From VXNE01 sp965205735 (lineage in GTDB: Bacteria > Pseudomonadota > Gammaproteobacteria > Pseudomonadales > Azotimanducaceae): a stretch of 64,000 bases of DNA. Under the pieces are notes generated by a model. That model made no database searches and was not told the origin of the DNA. It worked only from the letters and a program-made list of their open reading frames with translations. The number at the start of each line of letters is the position of its first letter. The first letter of the stretch is position 1. This document shows, piece by piece, positions 16,563 to 25,930 of the stretch. The stretch is taken from the NCBI GenBank assembly GCA_965205735.1, contig OZ242179.1, forward strand, positions 1,054,001 through 1,118,000. Reading direction: 5' to 3'. Position numbers and translations under genes: made by a program.

Positions 16563-17720
16563 ATGACGCGCATATTGAAGATCATCCTGCCGGTGGCATT
16601 CATCGTCGCGGCCGTCGCCGCATCGTTCGCCATGATCCAGTCGCGCCCGGACGCGCCGAAAGAGGCCGCGCCGAAACCGGCGTTGCTGGTGTCCGTGGCA
16701 ACAGCCAGGAGGGAGCCCGTATTGTTCGTTGTCAGATCACAGGGTTCCGTGTCGCCGCGCACCCAGACGACGCTGATGTCCGAGGTGTCCGGCCAGATCT
16801 CCGAGGTGTCGCCCGCTTTCGCCAGCGGCGGCTTTTTCAAGCACGACGATGTATTGATCCGCATCGACCCACGCAACTACGAGACACTGGTGAAACGCGC
16901 CCGCGCCGAAGTGGCGAAGGCCCGGACGGGGGTGGCCACCGAAAACGCCCTGGCGGGATATGCGTTCGAAGACTGGGAGCGGCTGCGCGACCTCAACTCG
17001 GCGGCGGGACCGGCATCGGACCTCACGTTGCGCAAGCCGCAGTTGCAGCAGGCACTGGCCGAACTGGAATCGAAGGAAGCGGACCTGGAAAAGGTGCTTG
17101 AGGACTTGCGGCGAACGGTCATCCGCGCCCCCTACGACGGCATGGTGCGCGAAAAGATCGCCGACGTCGGCCAGTATGTGAACGTCGGCGCGCAAATCGT
17201 CCGCACGTTCGCGGTGGACCTGGCGGAGATTCGACTCCCCGTGACGCAGAAGGACCTGCGCTTCCTCGATCTCAAGAAACTCGATGCCGGCGGGGAACTA
17301 CCGGTGGTGCTGAGCGCCAGCATCGGCGATCAATTGTTCAATTGGGAAGCGCGCGTCGTGCGCTCGGAGGGCGTTTTCGACGCCGGCAGCAGAGTGCTTT
17401 ACGTCGTCGCGCAAATCGACGATCCCTATGATCTCGCCGGCAGCGGACGGGAGCCGCTACGTATCGGTACGTTCGTGACCGCGGCGATCGCCGGCTTGCC
17501 GGGAGGCGAACTGATTGCGGTACCTCGGCATGCCCTGTCCCGGGGGACCACGTTGTGGGTGGTGGACGCGGACTCCACCATACAACCTCGCGCCGTGGGC
17601 GTGTTGCGCACCGACGAAGACCTGGCATACCTCAACCGCGGCGTGGCCGATGGCGAGGTCTACGTGACCACGCCCATCGACCATCCGTTGCCCGGAATGC
17701 GGGTGCGTCTCGATGGCTGA
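16563..17720 (+). CDS. RND efflux periplasmic adaptor (membrane fusion protein)
   Basis: A 385-residue HlyD/AcrA-type adaptor that bridges an RND pump and an outer-membrane channel. An N-terminal anchor (ILKIILPVAFIVAAVAASFAM) is followed by the lipoyl half GSVSPRTQTTLMSEVSGQI, a coiled-coil hairpin (about 95-165) and the second lipoyl half VIRAPYDGMVREKIADVGQYVNVGAQI. ATG 16563 puts the membrane anchor at the start; an upstream ATG at 16515 adds an unlikely Arg/Pro-rich leader. Its stop overlaps the start of the pump gene by 8 nt, so the two are translationally coupled. Confidence 0.9.
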   Translation: MTRILKIILPVAFIVAAVAASFAMIQSRPDAPKEAAPKPALLVSVATARREPVLFVVRSQGSVSPRTQTTLMSEVSGQISEVSPAFASGGFFKHDDVLIRIDPRNYETLVKRARAEVAKARTGVATENALAGYAFEDWERLRDLNSAAGPASDLTLRKPQLQQALAELESKEADLEKVLEDLRRTVIRAPYDGMVREKIADVGQYVNVGAQIVRTFAVDLAEIRLPVTQKDLRFLDLKKLDAGGELPVVLSASIGDQLFNWEARVVRSEGVFDAGSRVLYVVAQIDDPYDLAGSGREPLRIGTFVTAAIAGLPGGELIAVPRHALSRGTTLWVVDADSTIQPRAVGVLRTDEDLAYLNRGVADGEVYVTTPIDHPLPGMRVRLDG

Positions 17721-20700
17721 ACCCCAGGCCGCGCCCGTGCCGACCGAATCGCGCGGCTTGATCGGATGGTTCGCCCGCAACCATGTGGCGGCTAACCTGC
17801 TGATGTTCTGCATCATCGGCGCGGGTATCTGGTCCCTTTTCATCGTCAAGAAGGAGAGCTTTCCGGATTTCGGTTCCGACGAGATCACCGTATCCGTGCA
17901 GTATCGCGGAGCGGCGCCTCAGGAAGTGTCGGAAGGCGTAGTGGTGAAGATCGAACAGGCGATCGAGTCGATCCAGGGAATTGGCGAGATCAGATCCACC
18001 GCCATGGAAGGGATGGGTCGAGTCGTCGCGGAAATCGAGCATGGCTACGACATCAATGCGGTCGCCAGCGACATCAAGGTGGCCACCGACGGCATTTCGA
18101 CATTCCCCTCGGAAACCGAGAGACCGTCCATCTCCAAGCGCCGGTTCACGTTCGGCGTCCTGAGTGTCCAGGTCCACGGAAATCTGGACGAGGCCTCCAT
18201 GAAGGAACTCGCCGGGGACTTGCGCGACGAGATCGCGGCCCTGCCGGAGGTACCCCTGGCCGAGGTGACCGGTTCGCGCCCGTTCGAGATATCCATCGAA
18301 GTCTCCGAGCAAACGCTGCGCCAGTACGGGCTGACATTGAGCCAGGTCGCCCAGACCATACGGCTGTGGTCCATCGACCTGCCCGGCGGCTCGATCCAGT
18401 CCGAAGCCGGCCAGATACGGCTGCGAACCAAGGGCCAGGCATATACCGGCGCGCAGTTCGAACGGATCGTGCTGCTGACGCAGCCGGACGGAACGCGCGT
18501 CAGGCTCGGCGACATCGCGACCATTCGCGATGGGTTCGTCGAGCAGGAGAGCTATTCGTTCTTCAACGGCGAACGCAGTTTCGGCATCAGCGTCCTGGGC
18601 GACAAGACCAGCAATGAGATAAAGATCAGCGAAGCGGTCCATCGCTTCATCGAGCAACGGCAATCGACGCTGCCGGAGGGCGTGGAACTGACCGCGTGGT
18701 CGGACCGGACTTTCTACCTGAAGGGCCGGCTCAACCTCATGCTGAAGAACATGGCGCTCGGGGCGTTGCTCGTGATGGCCATTCTCGGCATTTTCCTGCA
18801 TATGAAGATCGCGGCCTGGGTAGTGGTCGGTCTCCCCGTCGCGTTCCTTGGCGCGATGGCGATGCTGCCGCTTCCATTTGTGGACGTGTCGATCAACATC
18901 ATGAGCCTGTTCGCGTTCATTCTCGTCCTGGGGATAGTGGTCGACGACGCCATCATCATCGCCGAGAGCGCCTATACCTACACCGAGCAGCGGGGCTATA
19001 ACCTCGACGCCATTGTCGCCGGAGCGCGACGCGTGGCGATACCCGCAACCTTCGGCGTGCTGACGACCATAGTCGCCTTCGTGCCCATGCTGCTGGTCCG
19101 CTCGCGCATGGAACCCCTGTTCGAATCGCTCGCCTGGGTCGTGGTCTTCTGCCTCCTGTTCTCGTTGATCGAGTCGAAACTCGTGCTGCCGTCGCACCTC
19201 GCGATCATGCGGTCCTCTCACGGGCCCAAGGCCGGTGTCGCCGACTGGGTCGACCGCAACCTGAAACGTTTTTCGGAGCGTGTCTACAAGCCGTTCCTTC
19301 GAACAGCTATCACGTACCGCTACGCGACGCTCGGGTTCTTCGTCAGCCTGCTGATCCTGGTGTTCGGCGTGGTCACCAGCGGCACGTTGCGCTACGTGTT
19401 CTTTCCGGAGATCGACAACGATTTCGTCAGGGCCGAGGTCGAACTGCATGAGGGCGCCCCCGATGCCCTGATACTCGACATCGTGCACCGCATGGATGCG
19501 GCCCTGCGCGAAATCAACGAGGAGATCAAGGCCGAGACTGGAACCGACGTGGACGTTGCCGAGAATATGTTCGCCTACGTCAGCGAAGGGACAAAAGCGT
19601 CCATTCGGGTGGAACTGGCCAAAGGCGGCCAACGGCCGGTGACGCTGAAGGACATCGAACACAGATGGCGGGAAAAAGTCGGCGAAATCGCTGGAACCAA
19701 GGAACTGAAGTTCTATTCCTCCATGCGGATGGGCGGCAAGGCCAATATTGAACTGGCGCTGTTGGGCAACAACTATCAACGCGTCGAGGCGGCCGCCGAG
19801 GAAATCGCCGACCACCTGCGGACCTTTGAGGGCGTCTTCGAAGTCCGCAGTTCTTCCGCGGCCGGGCCCGAGGAAATCAAGCTCAGGGTCAAGCCTGAAG
19901 CCGAAGCCATGGGTATCACCCTCGCGAGCCTCGCCCGTCAGGTGCGAGAGGCTTTCTACGGCGCGGAAGTACAACGTATCCAGCGAGACAGTCACGAAAT
20001 CAGAGTGATGGTGCGCTACCCGCGTTCGGAGCGTCAATCGGTCGGCAACCTTGAGAACATGTGGTTCCGCATGCCGGACGGCCGCGAACTCCCCTTCGAT
20101 ACCGTCGCCGAATACGACACGTCGCGCGGCTACAACGCATTGCAGCGGCTGGACGGGCGAAACTCCGTCACGGTGAGGGCAAACGCCGATACGAACGTCG
20201 CGGAACCCACTCGGATCGTGGCCGAGATCAGGCGGGATTTCATTCCAGACCTGCTGCTCCGGCACCCAGGGGTCACCCTCGAACTCACCGGCAGTTCGAT
20301 GGCCGAACGCATGGGACTGCATCAGCTCGGCTACGCCTTCCTGGCGGCGCTGTTCGGGATCTACGCGCTGCTGGCGATTCCGCTCCGCTCCTACATCCAG
20401 CCGCTGATCATCATGAGCGCCATCCCGTTCGGCATCGTCGGCGCCGTTGTTGGCCACATGATTCTCGGCCTCGCCCTCAACTCGATATCCATCATCGGTT
20501 TCATCGCGTTGTCCGGCGTCGTCGTCAACGACAGCCTTATCATGGTCGACTTCGTCAACAGGGCCGCAGCGAGCGGCCTCTCGCCCATGGAGGCAGCGAT
20601 TCAGTCCGGCGCGGCGCGCCTGCGCCCCATATTGCTCACTTCGCTTACGACATTCTTCGGCCTGGCGCCGATGATCGCCGAGACGTCCATGCAGGCGCAG

Positions 20701-20844
20701 ATGGTCATTCCGATGGCGGTTTCGCTCGCGTTCGGCATCCTGTTTGCGACCGTCATTACCCTGGTCCTGGTGCCGTGTCTGTACAACATCGTCGCGGACC
20801 TGAAGAGAGTGCCGGTCTCGGATTTGCAGCCCTCACGAGCCTGA
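17713..20844 (+). CDS. RND family efflux transporter, inner-membrane pump
   Basis: A 1043-residue proton-driven RND pump, full length. N-terminal cytoplasmic/TM1 segment GLIGWFARNHVAANLLMFCI, first porter block SVQYRGAAPQEVSEGVVVKIEQAIE, the TM4 proton-relay pair in LGIVVDDAIIIAESAY, RVAIPATFGVLTTIVAFVP, and the repeat-half signatures IPFGIVGAVVGH, ALSGVVVNDSLIMVDF and RLRPILLTSLTTFFGLAP. Only the adaptor is encoded with it; no outer-membrane TolC-like gene follows. Substrate class not predictable. Confidence 0.93.
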   Translation: MAEPQAAPVPTESRGLIGWFARNHVAANLLMFCIIGAGIWSLFIVKKESFPDFGSDEITVSVQYRGAAPQEVSEGVVVKIEQAIESIQGIGEIRSTAMEGMGRVVAEIEHGYDINAVASDIKVATDGISTFPSETERPSISKRRFTFGVLSVQVHGNLDEASMKELAGDLRDEIAALPEVPLAEVTGSRPFEISIEVSEQTLRQYGLTLSQVAQTIRLWSIDLPGGSIQSEAGQIRLRTKGQAYTGAQFERIVLLTQPDGTRVRLGDIATIRDGFVEQESYSFFNGERSFGISVLGDKTSNEIKISEAVHRFIEQRQSTLPEGVELTAWSDRTFYLKGRLNLMLKNMALGALLVMAILGIFLHMKIAAWVVVGLPVAFLGAMAMLPLPFVDVSINIMSLFAFILVLGIVVDDAIIIAESAYTYTEQRGYNLDAIVAGARRVAIPATFGVLTTIVAFVPMLLVRSRMEPLFESLAWVVVFCLLFSLIESKLVLPSHLAIMRSSHGPKAGVADWVDRNLKRFSERVYKPFLRTAITYRYATLGFFVSLLILVFGVVTSGTLRYVFFPEIDNDFVRAEVELHEGAPDALILDIVHRMDAALREINEEIKAETGTDVDVAENMFAYVSEGTKASIRVELAKGGQRPVTLKDIEHRWREKVGEIAGTKELKFYSSMRMGGKANIELALLGNNYQRVEAAAEEIADHLRTFEGVFEVRSSSAAGPEEIKLRVKPEAEAMGITLASLARQVREAFYGAEVQRIQRDSHEIRVMVRYPRSERQSVGNLENMWFRMPDGRELPFDTVAEYDTSRGYNALQRLDGRNSVTVRANADTNVAEPTRIVAEIRRDFIPDLLLRHPGVTLELTGSSMAERMGLHQLGYAFLAALFGIYALLAIPLRSYIQPLIIMSAIPFGIVGAVVGHMILGLALNSISIIGFIALSGVVVNDSLIMVDFVNRAAASGLSPMEAAIQSGAARLRPILLTSLTTFFGLAPMIAETSMQAQMVIPMAVSLAFGILFATVITLVLVPCLYNIVADLKRVPVSDLQPSRA

Positions 20845-20878
20845 CCGCATCAAGGCGGATGCGAGGCGTGAACAACGG

Positions 20879-21172
20879 TCAGGTATGGGACTCCGCTCGC
20901 CCGAAAGAGTGCCTCTCATACACCGTATCGCCGTTCACGGCGACCTCGAGCCGGCCACTGCCGCGGCGGTAGTAGCGCGCTTCGACATACCGGTGTTCCT
21001 CCCAGTACAGCTCGACGTTGGTCCACACATATAGGGGATCGCGATCGGACGGTTCACGCCGCTTGCGCAGGCAACCGTTGAGCCACAACTCGAGCCCACC
21101 GTCCGCCGTCACGGTTATGCGGACGGTCTTGTGTCCGACCGGGAGATCGACCGTGCTATGCGCCGCCGCCAT
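20879..21172 (-). CDS. Small hypothetical protein
   Basis: A 97-residue soluble protein of no recognised family. The sequence is beta-rich and aromatic (HKTVRITVTADGGLELWLNG, LYVWTNVELYWEEHRYVEARYYRRGSGRLEVAVNGDTVY), suggesting a small beta-sandwich. It converges with the RND pump and lies 11 nt downstream of the VOC gene on the same strand, so is likely co-transcribed with it. Confidence 0.55.
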   Translation of the reverse strand: MAAAHSTVDLPVGHKTVRITVTADGGLELWLNGCLRKRREPSDRDPLYVWTNVELYWEEHRYVEARYYRRGSGRLEVAVNGDTVYERHSFGRAESHT

Positions 21173-21183
21173 GAAACGGAGAT

Positions 21184-21660
21184 TCAGGTAGCGAGGATCT
21201 CCTCGGGTTCTTCCAGCTTCAACGGAAACTTGCCGCCGAACGGGCCTGATCTTTCAGACCATTGCCACTTGGACCTCGGCAGCTCGTAGTAGACCTCGAC
21301 CTCGTTGTCGTCCGGATCGAACAGGTAGACGCCCAGGGAGAGTCCGTGGTCGGCGATGTGCTTGATGCGGATCTCGTTTTCCTTGAGCCTCCCGTACAGT
21401 TCCTGCAGGTCCTCGAAAGTCTTCATCTGCCAGGCCATGTGCGCCTGCCCGACCCGCGATTGATCCGGTCCGGGGGCGTCGGGCCCCAACTCAAAGACGG
21501 CCAGTTCGTGGGACTTGTCGGTGTTGGCGGACATGAAACAGGCGCGTTCCGACTTCACCATGACGGTGAGACCCATGACTCGCGTGTAGAAGTCGACCGA
21601 ACGTTCCAGGTCGCGGACCCGCATCACCACATGGCCCAGTTGCATCGGTGTCAATGACAT
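21184..21660 (-). CDS. Glyoxalase/VOC superfamily (extradiol-dioxygenase-like) protein
   Basis: A 158-residue vicinal-oxygen-chelate protein with one pair of beta-alpha-beta-beta-beta units. Candidate metal ligands are the His in QLGHVVMRVRDLERSVDFYTRVMGL, the His in VGQAHMAWQM and the Glu in DNEVEVYYELP, matching the H-H-E triad of catechol 2,3-dioxygenase-like VOC proteins. The second unit contains ADHGLSLGVYLFDPDDNEVEVYYE. GGAGAGAAGC precedes the ATG at 21660. Substrate unknown. Confidence 0.85.
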   Translation of the reverse strand: MSLTPMQLGHVVMRVRDLERSVDFYTRVMGLTVMVKSERACFMSANTDKSHELAVFELGPDAPGPDQSRVGQAHMAWQMKTFEDLQELYGRLKENEIRIKHIADHGLSLGVYLFDPDDNEVEVYYELPRSKWQWSERSGPFGGKFPLKLEEPEEILAT

Positions 21661-21684
21661 TGCTTCTCTCCTCCAGCCTACCGT

Positions 21685-22773
21685 CTAGAATAACTCCATC
21701 TGCGGCCTATTCGGGCGAAAAAGGTCGGTCCTCAGCGTCGGCATGGCCGAATCCATGCCGTGCTTGCGCGTTGCGATGGCGTGACGTTGCGCCAACAACT
21801 CCGCGAACGCGCCCTCCCCCCGCATTCGCGTGCCCCATTCGGATCGGTACTCTCGTCCCCCGCGCATATCGCGCACGCGATTCATCACGTGTTCGGCCTT
21901 CAGGGGGTAGTGTTCCCCAAGCCACTCCTTGAACAGGTCTTTGACCTCGAACGGCAGCCTCAAGAGAATGTAGCGCACGGTCCTGGCACCGGCGTTGGCC
22001 GCGGCTTCGACAATCGCTTCGAGTTCGCGGTCATTGATGATCGGGATCATCGGCGCCGCCATGACGCCAACGGGCACCCCGGCATCCGCCATCGCCTCGA
22101 CAGCGCGCAGCCGGGCCGCGGGCGACGCGGTGCGCGGCTCCAGCTTCGTTTTCAGCGCGTTGTCGAGCGTGGTGATGCTCACCATGACCGAAACCAGGTC
22201 CTGTTCCGCCAGTTGCCGCAACAGGTCGAGATCGCGCAGCACCAGGGAACCCTTGGTCGTGATGCTTACGGGATGCCGGTAGGCGAGCAGTCTTTCGAGG
22301 ATCTGCCGCGTGATGCGGAAGCGTTTCTCCGCTGGCTGGTATGGGTCCGTATTGGTGCCCATGGCGATGTCGGAGCAAACGTAACGCGGATGATCCAAGG
22401 CTTCCTCCAGGCGCGCGACAACGTCGGTCTTGTAGAAGATCTTCGTTTCGAAATCGAGTCCCGGCGACAGGTCCAGGTACGCATGCGTGGGCCTCGCATA
22501 GCAATAAACGCAACCGTGCTCGCAACCCTTGTACGCGTTGATCGATTGGTCGAAGGGGATGTCCGGCGACTTGTTGGTCGCGATCAGGTTTTTTGTGCGA
22601 TCGGGAAAAAACTCCGTCGTCGGTGCCGACGCCGCGAACTCCGGCGTTTCCACCGAAGCCCAGCCATCGTCGACCACCTCGCTATGATTGGCGTCGAAAC
22701 GGCCCGCCGGGTTCGATACCGCGCCCCGACCCTTGTACGTCTGCTTCCGGTTCATTTTCCGGTTTATTGCCAT
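21685..22773 (-). CDS. PA0069 family radical SAM protein
   Basis: A 362-residue radical SAM protein related to spore-photoproduct-lyase-like/Rv2578c proteins. The 4Fe-4S motif CxxxCxYC is in GCEHGCVYCYARPTHAY near residue 87, preceded by IPFDQSINAYKG, with AMGTNTDPYQPAEKRFRITR, ITTKGSLVLRDLDLL and APMIPIINDRELEAIVEAAA downstream. The C-terminal YRSEWGTRMRGEGAFAELLAQRH and LFRPNRPQMELF endings are diagnostic of the PA0069 subgroup. Biochemical role is not established. Confidence 0.93.
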   Translation of the reverse strand: MAINRKMNRKQTYKGRGAVSNPAGRFDANHSEVVDDGWASVETPEFAASAPTTEFFPDRTKNLIATNKSPDIPFDQSINAYKGCEHGCVYCYARPTHAYLDLSPGLDFETKIFYKTDVVARLEEALDHPRYVCSDIAMGTNTDPYQPAEKRFRITRQILERLLAYRHPVSITTKGSLVLRDLDLLRQLAEQDLVSVMVSITTLDNALKTKLEPRTASPAARLRAVEAMADAGVPVGVMAAPMIPIINDRELEAIVEAAANAGARTVRYILLRLPFEVKDLFKEWLGEHYPLKAEHVMNRVRDMRGGREYRSEWGTRMRGEGAFAELLAQRHAIATRKHGMDSAMPTLRTDLFRPNRPQMELF

Positions 22774-22855
22774 TGCCGACCGAGCCTTCGACCTACGTTA
22801 TATGTACGTGCATACAGGTGCAAGTCCCACGTCTTCCGAGCGATGCCGCCCTCGC

Positions 22856-23977
22856 TCAACCTTGCAGGAACCAGGCCATGATGCGGGGGTTCTCATCGCG
22901 CGGATACGTATGCGACAGGTCGGCGATCTCGCGATAGATGACGCTCGCGCCCGCCGCGGTGAGGGCGGTGTTCGCGGTGCGCGCAATATCCACCGGGAAC
23001 ATCCAGTCGAGAACGCCGTGAATGAAGTAGATCGGCAACCCGCGCAGGCGTTCCGGCGTCGAGCCTTCAAGCAGCATCGGATGGAAACTCGCCGAACTCG
23101 GCGCAAGGTGGGTGAAAGGCGAACTCTCCCTCAATCCCGAAACGTAGGCGAAAGTCCCGCCATCACTCATGCCGGTCAGCAGCATCCTGTCGCGATCAAC
23201 GTTCCAGCGCTCCGCCACTCGCTCGACGATAACGCCGAGATTCGGACTGTCCCGGTCGGGACCCATCAGCGACCAGGTACGCCCAAGCGCGGTCGGAGCG
23301 ATCAGGATCGCGCCCCGGCTACGGGCTTCGCGCAGCCATGCCCAAAGAAAGTCCGCGCCGTTGCCGCTGCCGCCATGCAGCGCCATGATGAGCGGCCAGG
23401 CGCGCGCCGCATCGTAGTACTCGGGCACATACAGCGAGAAACCGCCCCTTTCCGCCCTCTCACGGCCGACGTGCAGGACGCCGACATCCGCTCTCGAATG
23501 GTCGGCCCCGGTAAGTTTCTCGTTCAACCCAGCATCATCGCGCAACGCCGGCTCGATATAGAACCGGCTGACGGGCGGCAGCATCGATGCGACCGGATAC
23601 AGCGCCTCCTGGGCCTTCGTGGCGTAACGCATGGCCCGGTAAACGCCGAGGACGCTGTCCTGCGCTGTCGCCGCCTCGCGCAAACGCTGTAACGCCTTGC
23701 ACGCATGGTCGGCCGCATCCTCCACGCACTCCTTGAACGTCAGCAGCCGAGCCGGCCACGACACGGAGCGGAACCGCTTCATGCCATCGATGAGTGGTTG
23801 TTCTGAACCCGCGGCAGATTCCGCCAAGGCTGCGATATGCGGCGGATGCATGTACCTTCCAACATGCGCCAACGCTTCCAACGCGGACAGCAGCGGCGGC
23901 ACGGCGGCGGTGATCGCATCGAGCATCTGGTCGATGTCCTGATCGCGCTTCGCTTCGGGCGGAGTTTCGTCGGGCAT
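22856..23977 (-). CDS. Alpha/beta hydrolase (phospholipase/carboxylesterase-like) with N-terminal helical domain
   Basis: About 373 residues. The C-terminal 220 residues form an alpha/beta hydrolase: SLYVPEYYDAARAWPLIMALHGGSGNG (oxyanion loop), nucleophile elbow LLTGMSDGGTFAY, acid region IYFIHGVLDWMFP and catalytic His in EIADLSHTYPRDEN. The N-terminal 150 residues are helical and Ala/Leu-rich (TAAVPPLLSALEALAHVGRY) with no family I recognise. Start is uncertain: ATG 23977 begins MPDETPPEAKRD; an upstream ATG at 24064 adds an Arg-rich leader overlapping the divergent pdxA region, so I prefer 23977. Confidence 0.8.
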   Translation of the reverse strand: MPDETPPEAKRDQDIDQMLDAITAAVPPLLSALEALAHVGRYMHPPHIAALAESAAGSEQPLIDGMKRFRSVSWPARLLTFKECVEDAADHACKALQRLREAATAQDSVLGVYRAMRYATKAQEALYPVASMLPPVSRFYIEPALRDDAGLNEKLTGADHSRADVGVLHVGRERAERGGFSLYVPEYYDAARAWPLIMALHGGSGNGADFLWAWLREARSRGAILIAPTALGRTWSLMGPDRDSPNLGVIVERVAERWNVDRDRMLLTGMSDGGTFAYVSGLRESSPFTHLAPSSASFHPMLLEGSTPERLRGLPIYFIHGVLDWMFPVDIARTANTALTAAGASVIYREIADLSHTYPRDENPRIMAWFLQG

Positions 23978-24100
23978 GGCCTCGGTGGTCCGGCATCGGC
24001 GGCGGCGCGCACAGCCAAGTACGATAACCGATCTGATACGCTCTCGTGATCTCCATCGATGCAAACGGCGGCAACGGGCCGGGCTGACCTAACCAAGCGA

Positions 24101-25093
24101 ATGAACGGATCACTCCGCATGGCGATCACCATGGGCGACGCGTCTGGCGTCGGACCGGAAATCGTCTTGAGACGCTTCGCGCGGGGTTTGCTCGGCGATA
24201 CCGCGGTGATCTATGGGGACGCGGCGATCATTGACGCCGGCGCGGACCTGCTGGGGCTTGATGTTCGCGCCCACGCGGTGAAGCGACCCGCCGAGTCGCG
24301 CCCCGGACGGCTGAACGTTGTCGATCTCCGGCACCTCGACGCAGCCGACCTGACGCCGGGGCGACACAACACCAAGGCCGGCGCGGCGGCGCGGGACTAT
24401 GTCGAAGCAGCGACCCGAGACGCCTTGGCCGGCCACGTCGCGGGCGTCGTCACGCTACCGATGAACAAGGAAGCGACCCGAGCGAGCGACCCGCATTTCA
24501 TCGGCCACACGGAATTGATCGCGGGGCTTTGCGGCGTGCGGGAATTCTCGATGATGCTCGTCACCGAAGATGTCGCCGTGACCCATGTCAGCGCTCACGT
24601 GTCGCTGGCCGAAGCCATCGCGCGCGTGAGCGGTCCGCGCATCCGTTCCGTGATCGAATTGACGCATCGGACGCTGTCGCTTTTCCTGCCCAGCCCCCGC
24701 ATCGCCGTCTGCGGCCTGAACCCGCACGCCGGCGAGAACGGCCTGTTCGGAACGGAGGACGCCGAGGTCATCGCCCCGGCCATCGAGGCGGCGCGGCGCG
24801 CTGGCATCGACGCGACGGGGCCTCATCCCGCAGACACGGTGTTCTATCAAGCGATCCGCCGCGACCGCTACGACGCAATCGTGTGCATGTATCACGATCA
24901 GGGTCACGCGCCAATGAAGCTTGCCAGCTTCGAGTCGGCCGTGAACGTCACCATCGGACTCCCCATCGTGCGCACCTCGGTCGATCACGGCACGGCGTTC
25001 GATATCGCCTGGCAAGGCACCGCGTTTACCGAATCGCTGGGGCACGCGCTCGACTACGCCTGGAAACTGGTCAGGGCGAGAAGCGTACCGTGA
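24101..25093 (+). CDS. pdxA: PdxA family 4-hydroxythreonine-4-phosphate dehydrogenase (or PdxA2-like)
   Basis: A roughly 330-residue PdxA-fold dehydrogenase. It has the start MAITMGDASGVGPEIVLRRF, VTLPMNKEATRAS, FIGHTELIAGLCG, the metal-ligand His residues in THVSAHVSLAEA, CGLNPHAGENGLFGTED and YHDQGHAPMKLASF, and VRTSVDHGTAFDIAWQG. PdxA acts in pyridoxal-phosphate synthesis; the GDASGVGPE variant is also seen in PdxA2-type 4-phospho-D-threonate dehydrogenases and no other pdx gene is adjacent, so the substrate is open. Start taken at ATG 24101; ATG 24119 is also possible. Confidence 0.85.
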   Translation: MNGSLRMAITMGDASGVGPEIVLRRFARGLLGDTAVIYGDAAIIDAGADLLGLDVRAHAVKRPAESRPGRLNVVDLRHLDAADLTPGRHNTKAGAAARDYVEAATRDALAGHVAGVVTLPMNKEATRASDPHFIGHTELIAGLCGVREFSMMLVTEDVAVTHVSAHVSLAEAIARVSGPRIRSVIELTHRTLSLFLPSPRIAVCGLNPHAGENGLFGTEDAEVIAPAIEAARRAGIDATGPHPADTVFYQAIRRDRYDAIVCMYHDQGHAPMKLASFESAVNVTIGLPIVRTSVDHGTAFDIAWQGTAFTESLGHALDYAWKLVRARSVP

Positions 25094-25147
25094 CGAAATC
25101 CCGTTGGGTCGGATCTCGAGAGCGCCTCACAAAGGATTTTGCTGGGC

Positions 25148-25930
25148 TCAGCGGCCCTTCCATACCGGGTCGCGTTTCTCGGCGAACGCGCGGGCACCTT
25201 CCAACTGATCCTCGCTGTCGTAGAGGTGGTCCACCGCCGGGAATTGCCGCTTGCCTACCCGGCTGAGCGCGTCCTGGGCGCGCATGTCCTCCGTCTCGCG
25301 CACCACTTCCTTGATCGCGGCGAAGACCAGGGGCGGCCCGTTTGCTAGCAGTCGGGCGAGTTGCCACGTCCGTTCAAGCAATTCGTCAGGTTCTACCACT
25401 TCGTTGACCACCCCCCAGCGGCACGCCTCCTCGGCATCCATCCGCCGGCCTGTGAACAAAAGCTCCATCGCCACGTGGAATGGCATGCGCTTGGGCAACT
25501 TGATGGCGGCGGCGTCAGCCAGGGTGCCGGCCCGAATCTCGGGGAGCGCGAACGACGCCGTGCGCGAGGCCAGAATGAGATCGCAGGACAGGGCCAGTTC
25601 GAAGCCGCCGCCGACTGCCATGCCGTTGACCGCGGCGATGAGCGGCTTGTTCAGCGCCGGCAACTCCTGCATCCCGCCGAACCCGCCGCCACCGTAGTCG
25701 CCGTCTACGGCATCGCCGCCGGCCGCTGCTTTCAGATCCCACCCGGCGCAGAAGAAACGGTCTCCAGCGCCTGTGACGATGGCAACGCGCAACGCCGGAT
25801 CGTCGCGGAATGCCTTGAAGGTTTCGCCCATGCGTCGGCTGGTCGCCAGGTCGATGGCGTTCGCCTTGGGCCGGTCGAGCGTGACTTCCAGAATCCCGTC
25901 ATCGCGTCGTGTCCTGATCGGTTCGCTCAC
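25148..25930 (-). CDS. caiD: Crotonobetainyl-CoA hydratase (carnitinyl-CoA dehydratase)-like, CaiD
   Basis: A 260-residue crotonase-family enzyme with strong CaiD character: GILEVTLDRPKANAIDLATSRRMGETF, FRDDPALRVAIVTGAGDRFF, AGWDLKAAAGGDAVDGDYG, AAVNGMAVGGGFELALSCDLI and the ending AFAEKRDPVWKGR. CaiD interconverts crotonobetainyl-CoA and L-carnitinyl-CoA. The start is GTG 25930, overlapping the upstream ligase stop as GTGA, with GGAGG just before. Last gene of the five-gene carnitine operon. Confidence 0.9.
   Translation of the reverse strand: MSEPIRTRRDDGILEVTLDRPKANAIDLATSRRMGETFKAFRDDPALRVAIVTGAGDRFFCAGWDLKAAAGGDAVDGDYGGGGFGGMQELPALNKPLIAAVNGMAVGGGFELALSCDLILASRTASFALPEIRAGTLADAAAIKLPKRMPFHVAMELLFTGRRMDAEEACRWGVVNEVVEPDELLERTWQLARLLANGPPLVFAAIKEVVRETEDMRAQDALSRVGKRQFPAVDHLYDSEDQLEGARAFAEKRDPVWKGR

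Noticed and set aside
17632..20457. Long minus-strand open frame (941 codons) opposite the RND pump
   Set aside because: Antisense shadow of a clear, conserved gene; His/Arg/Gln-rich with no domain.
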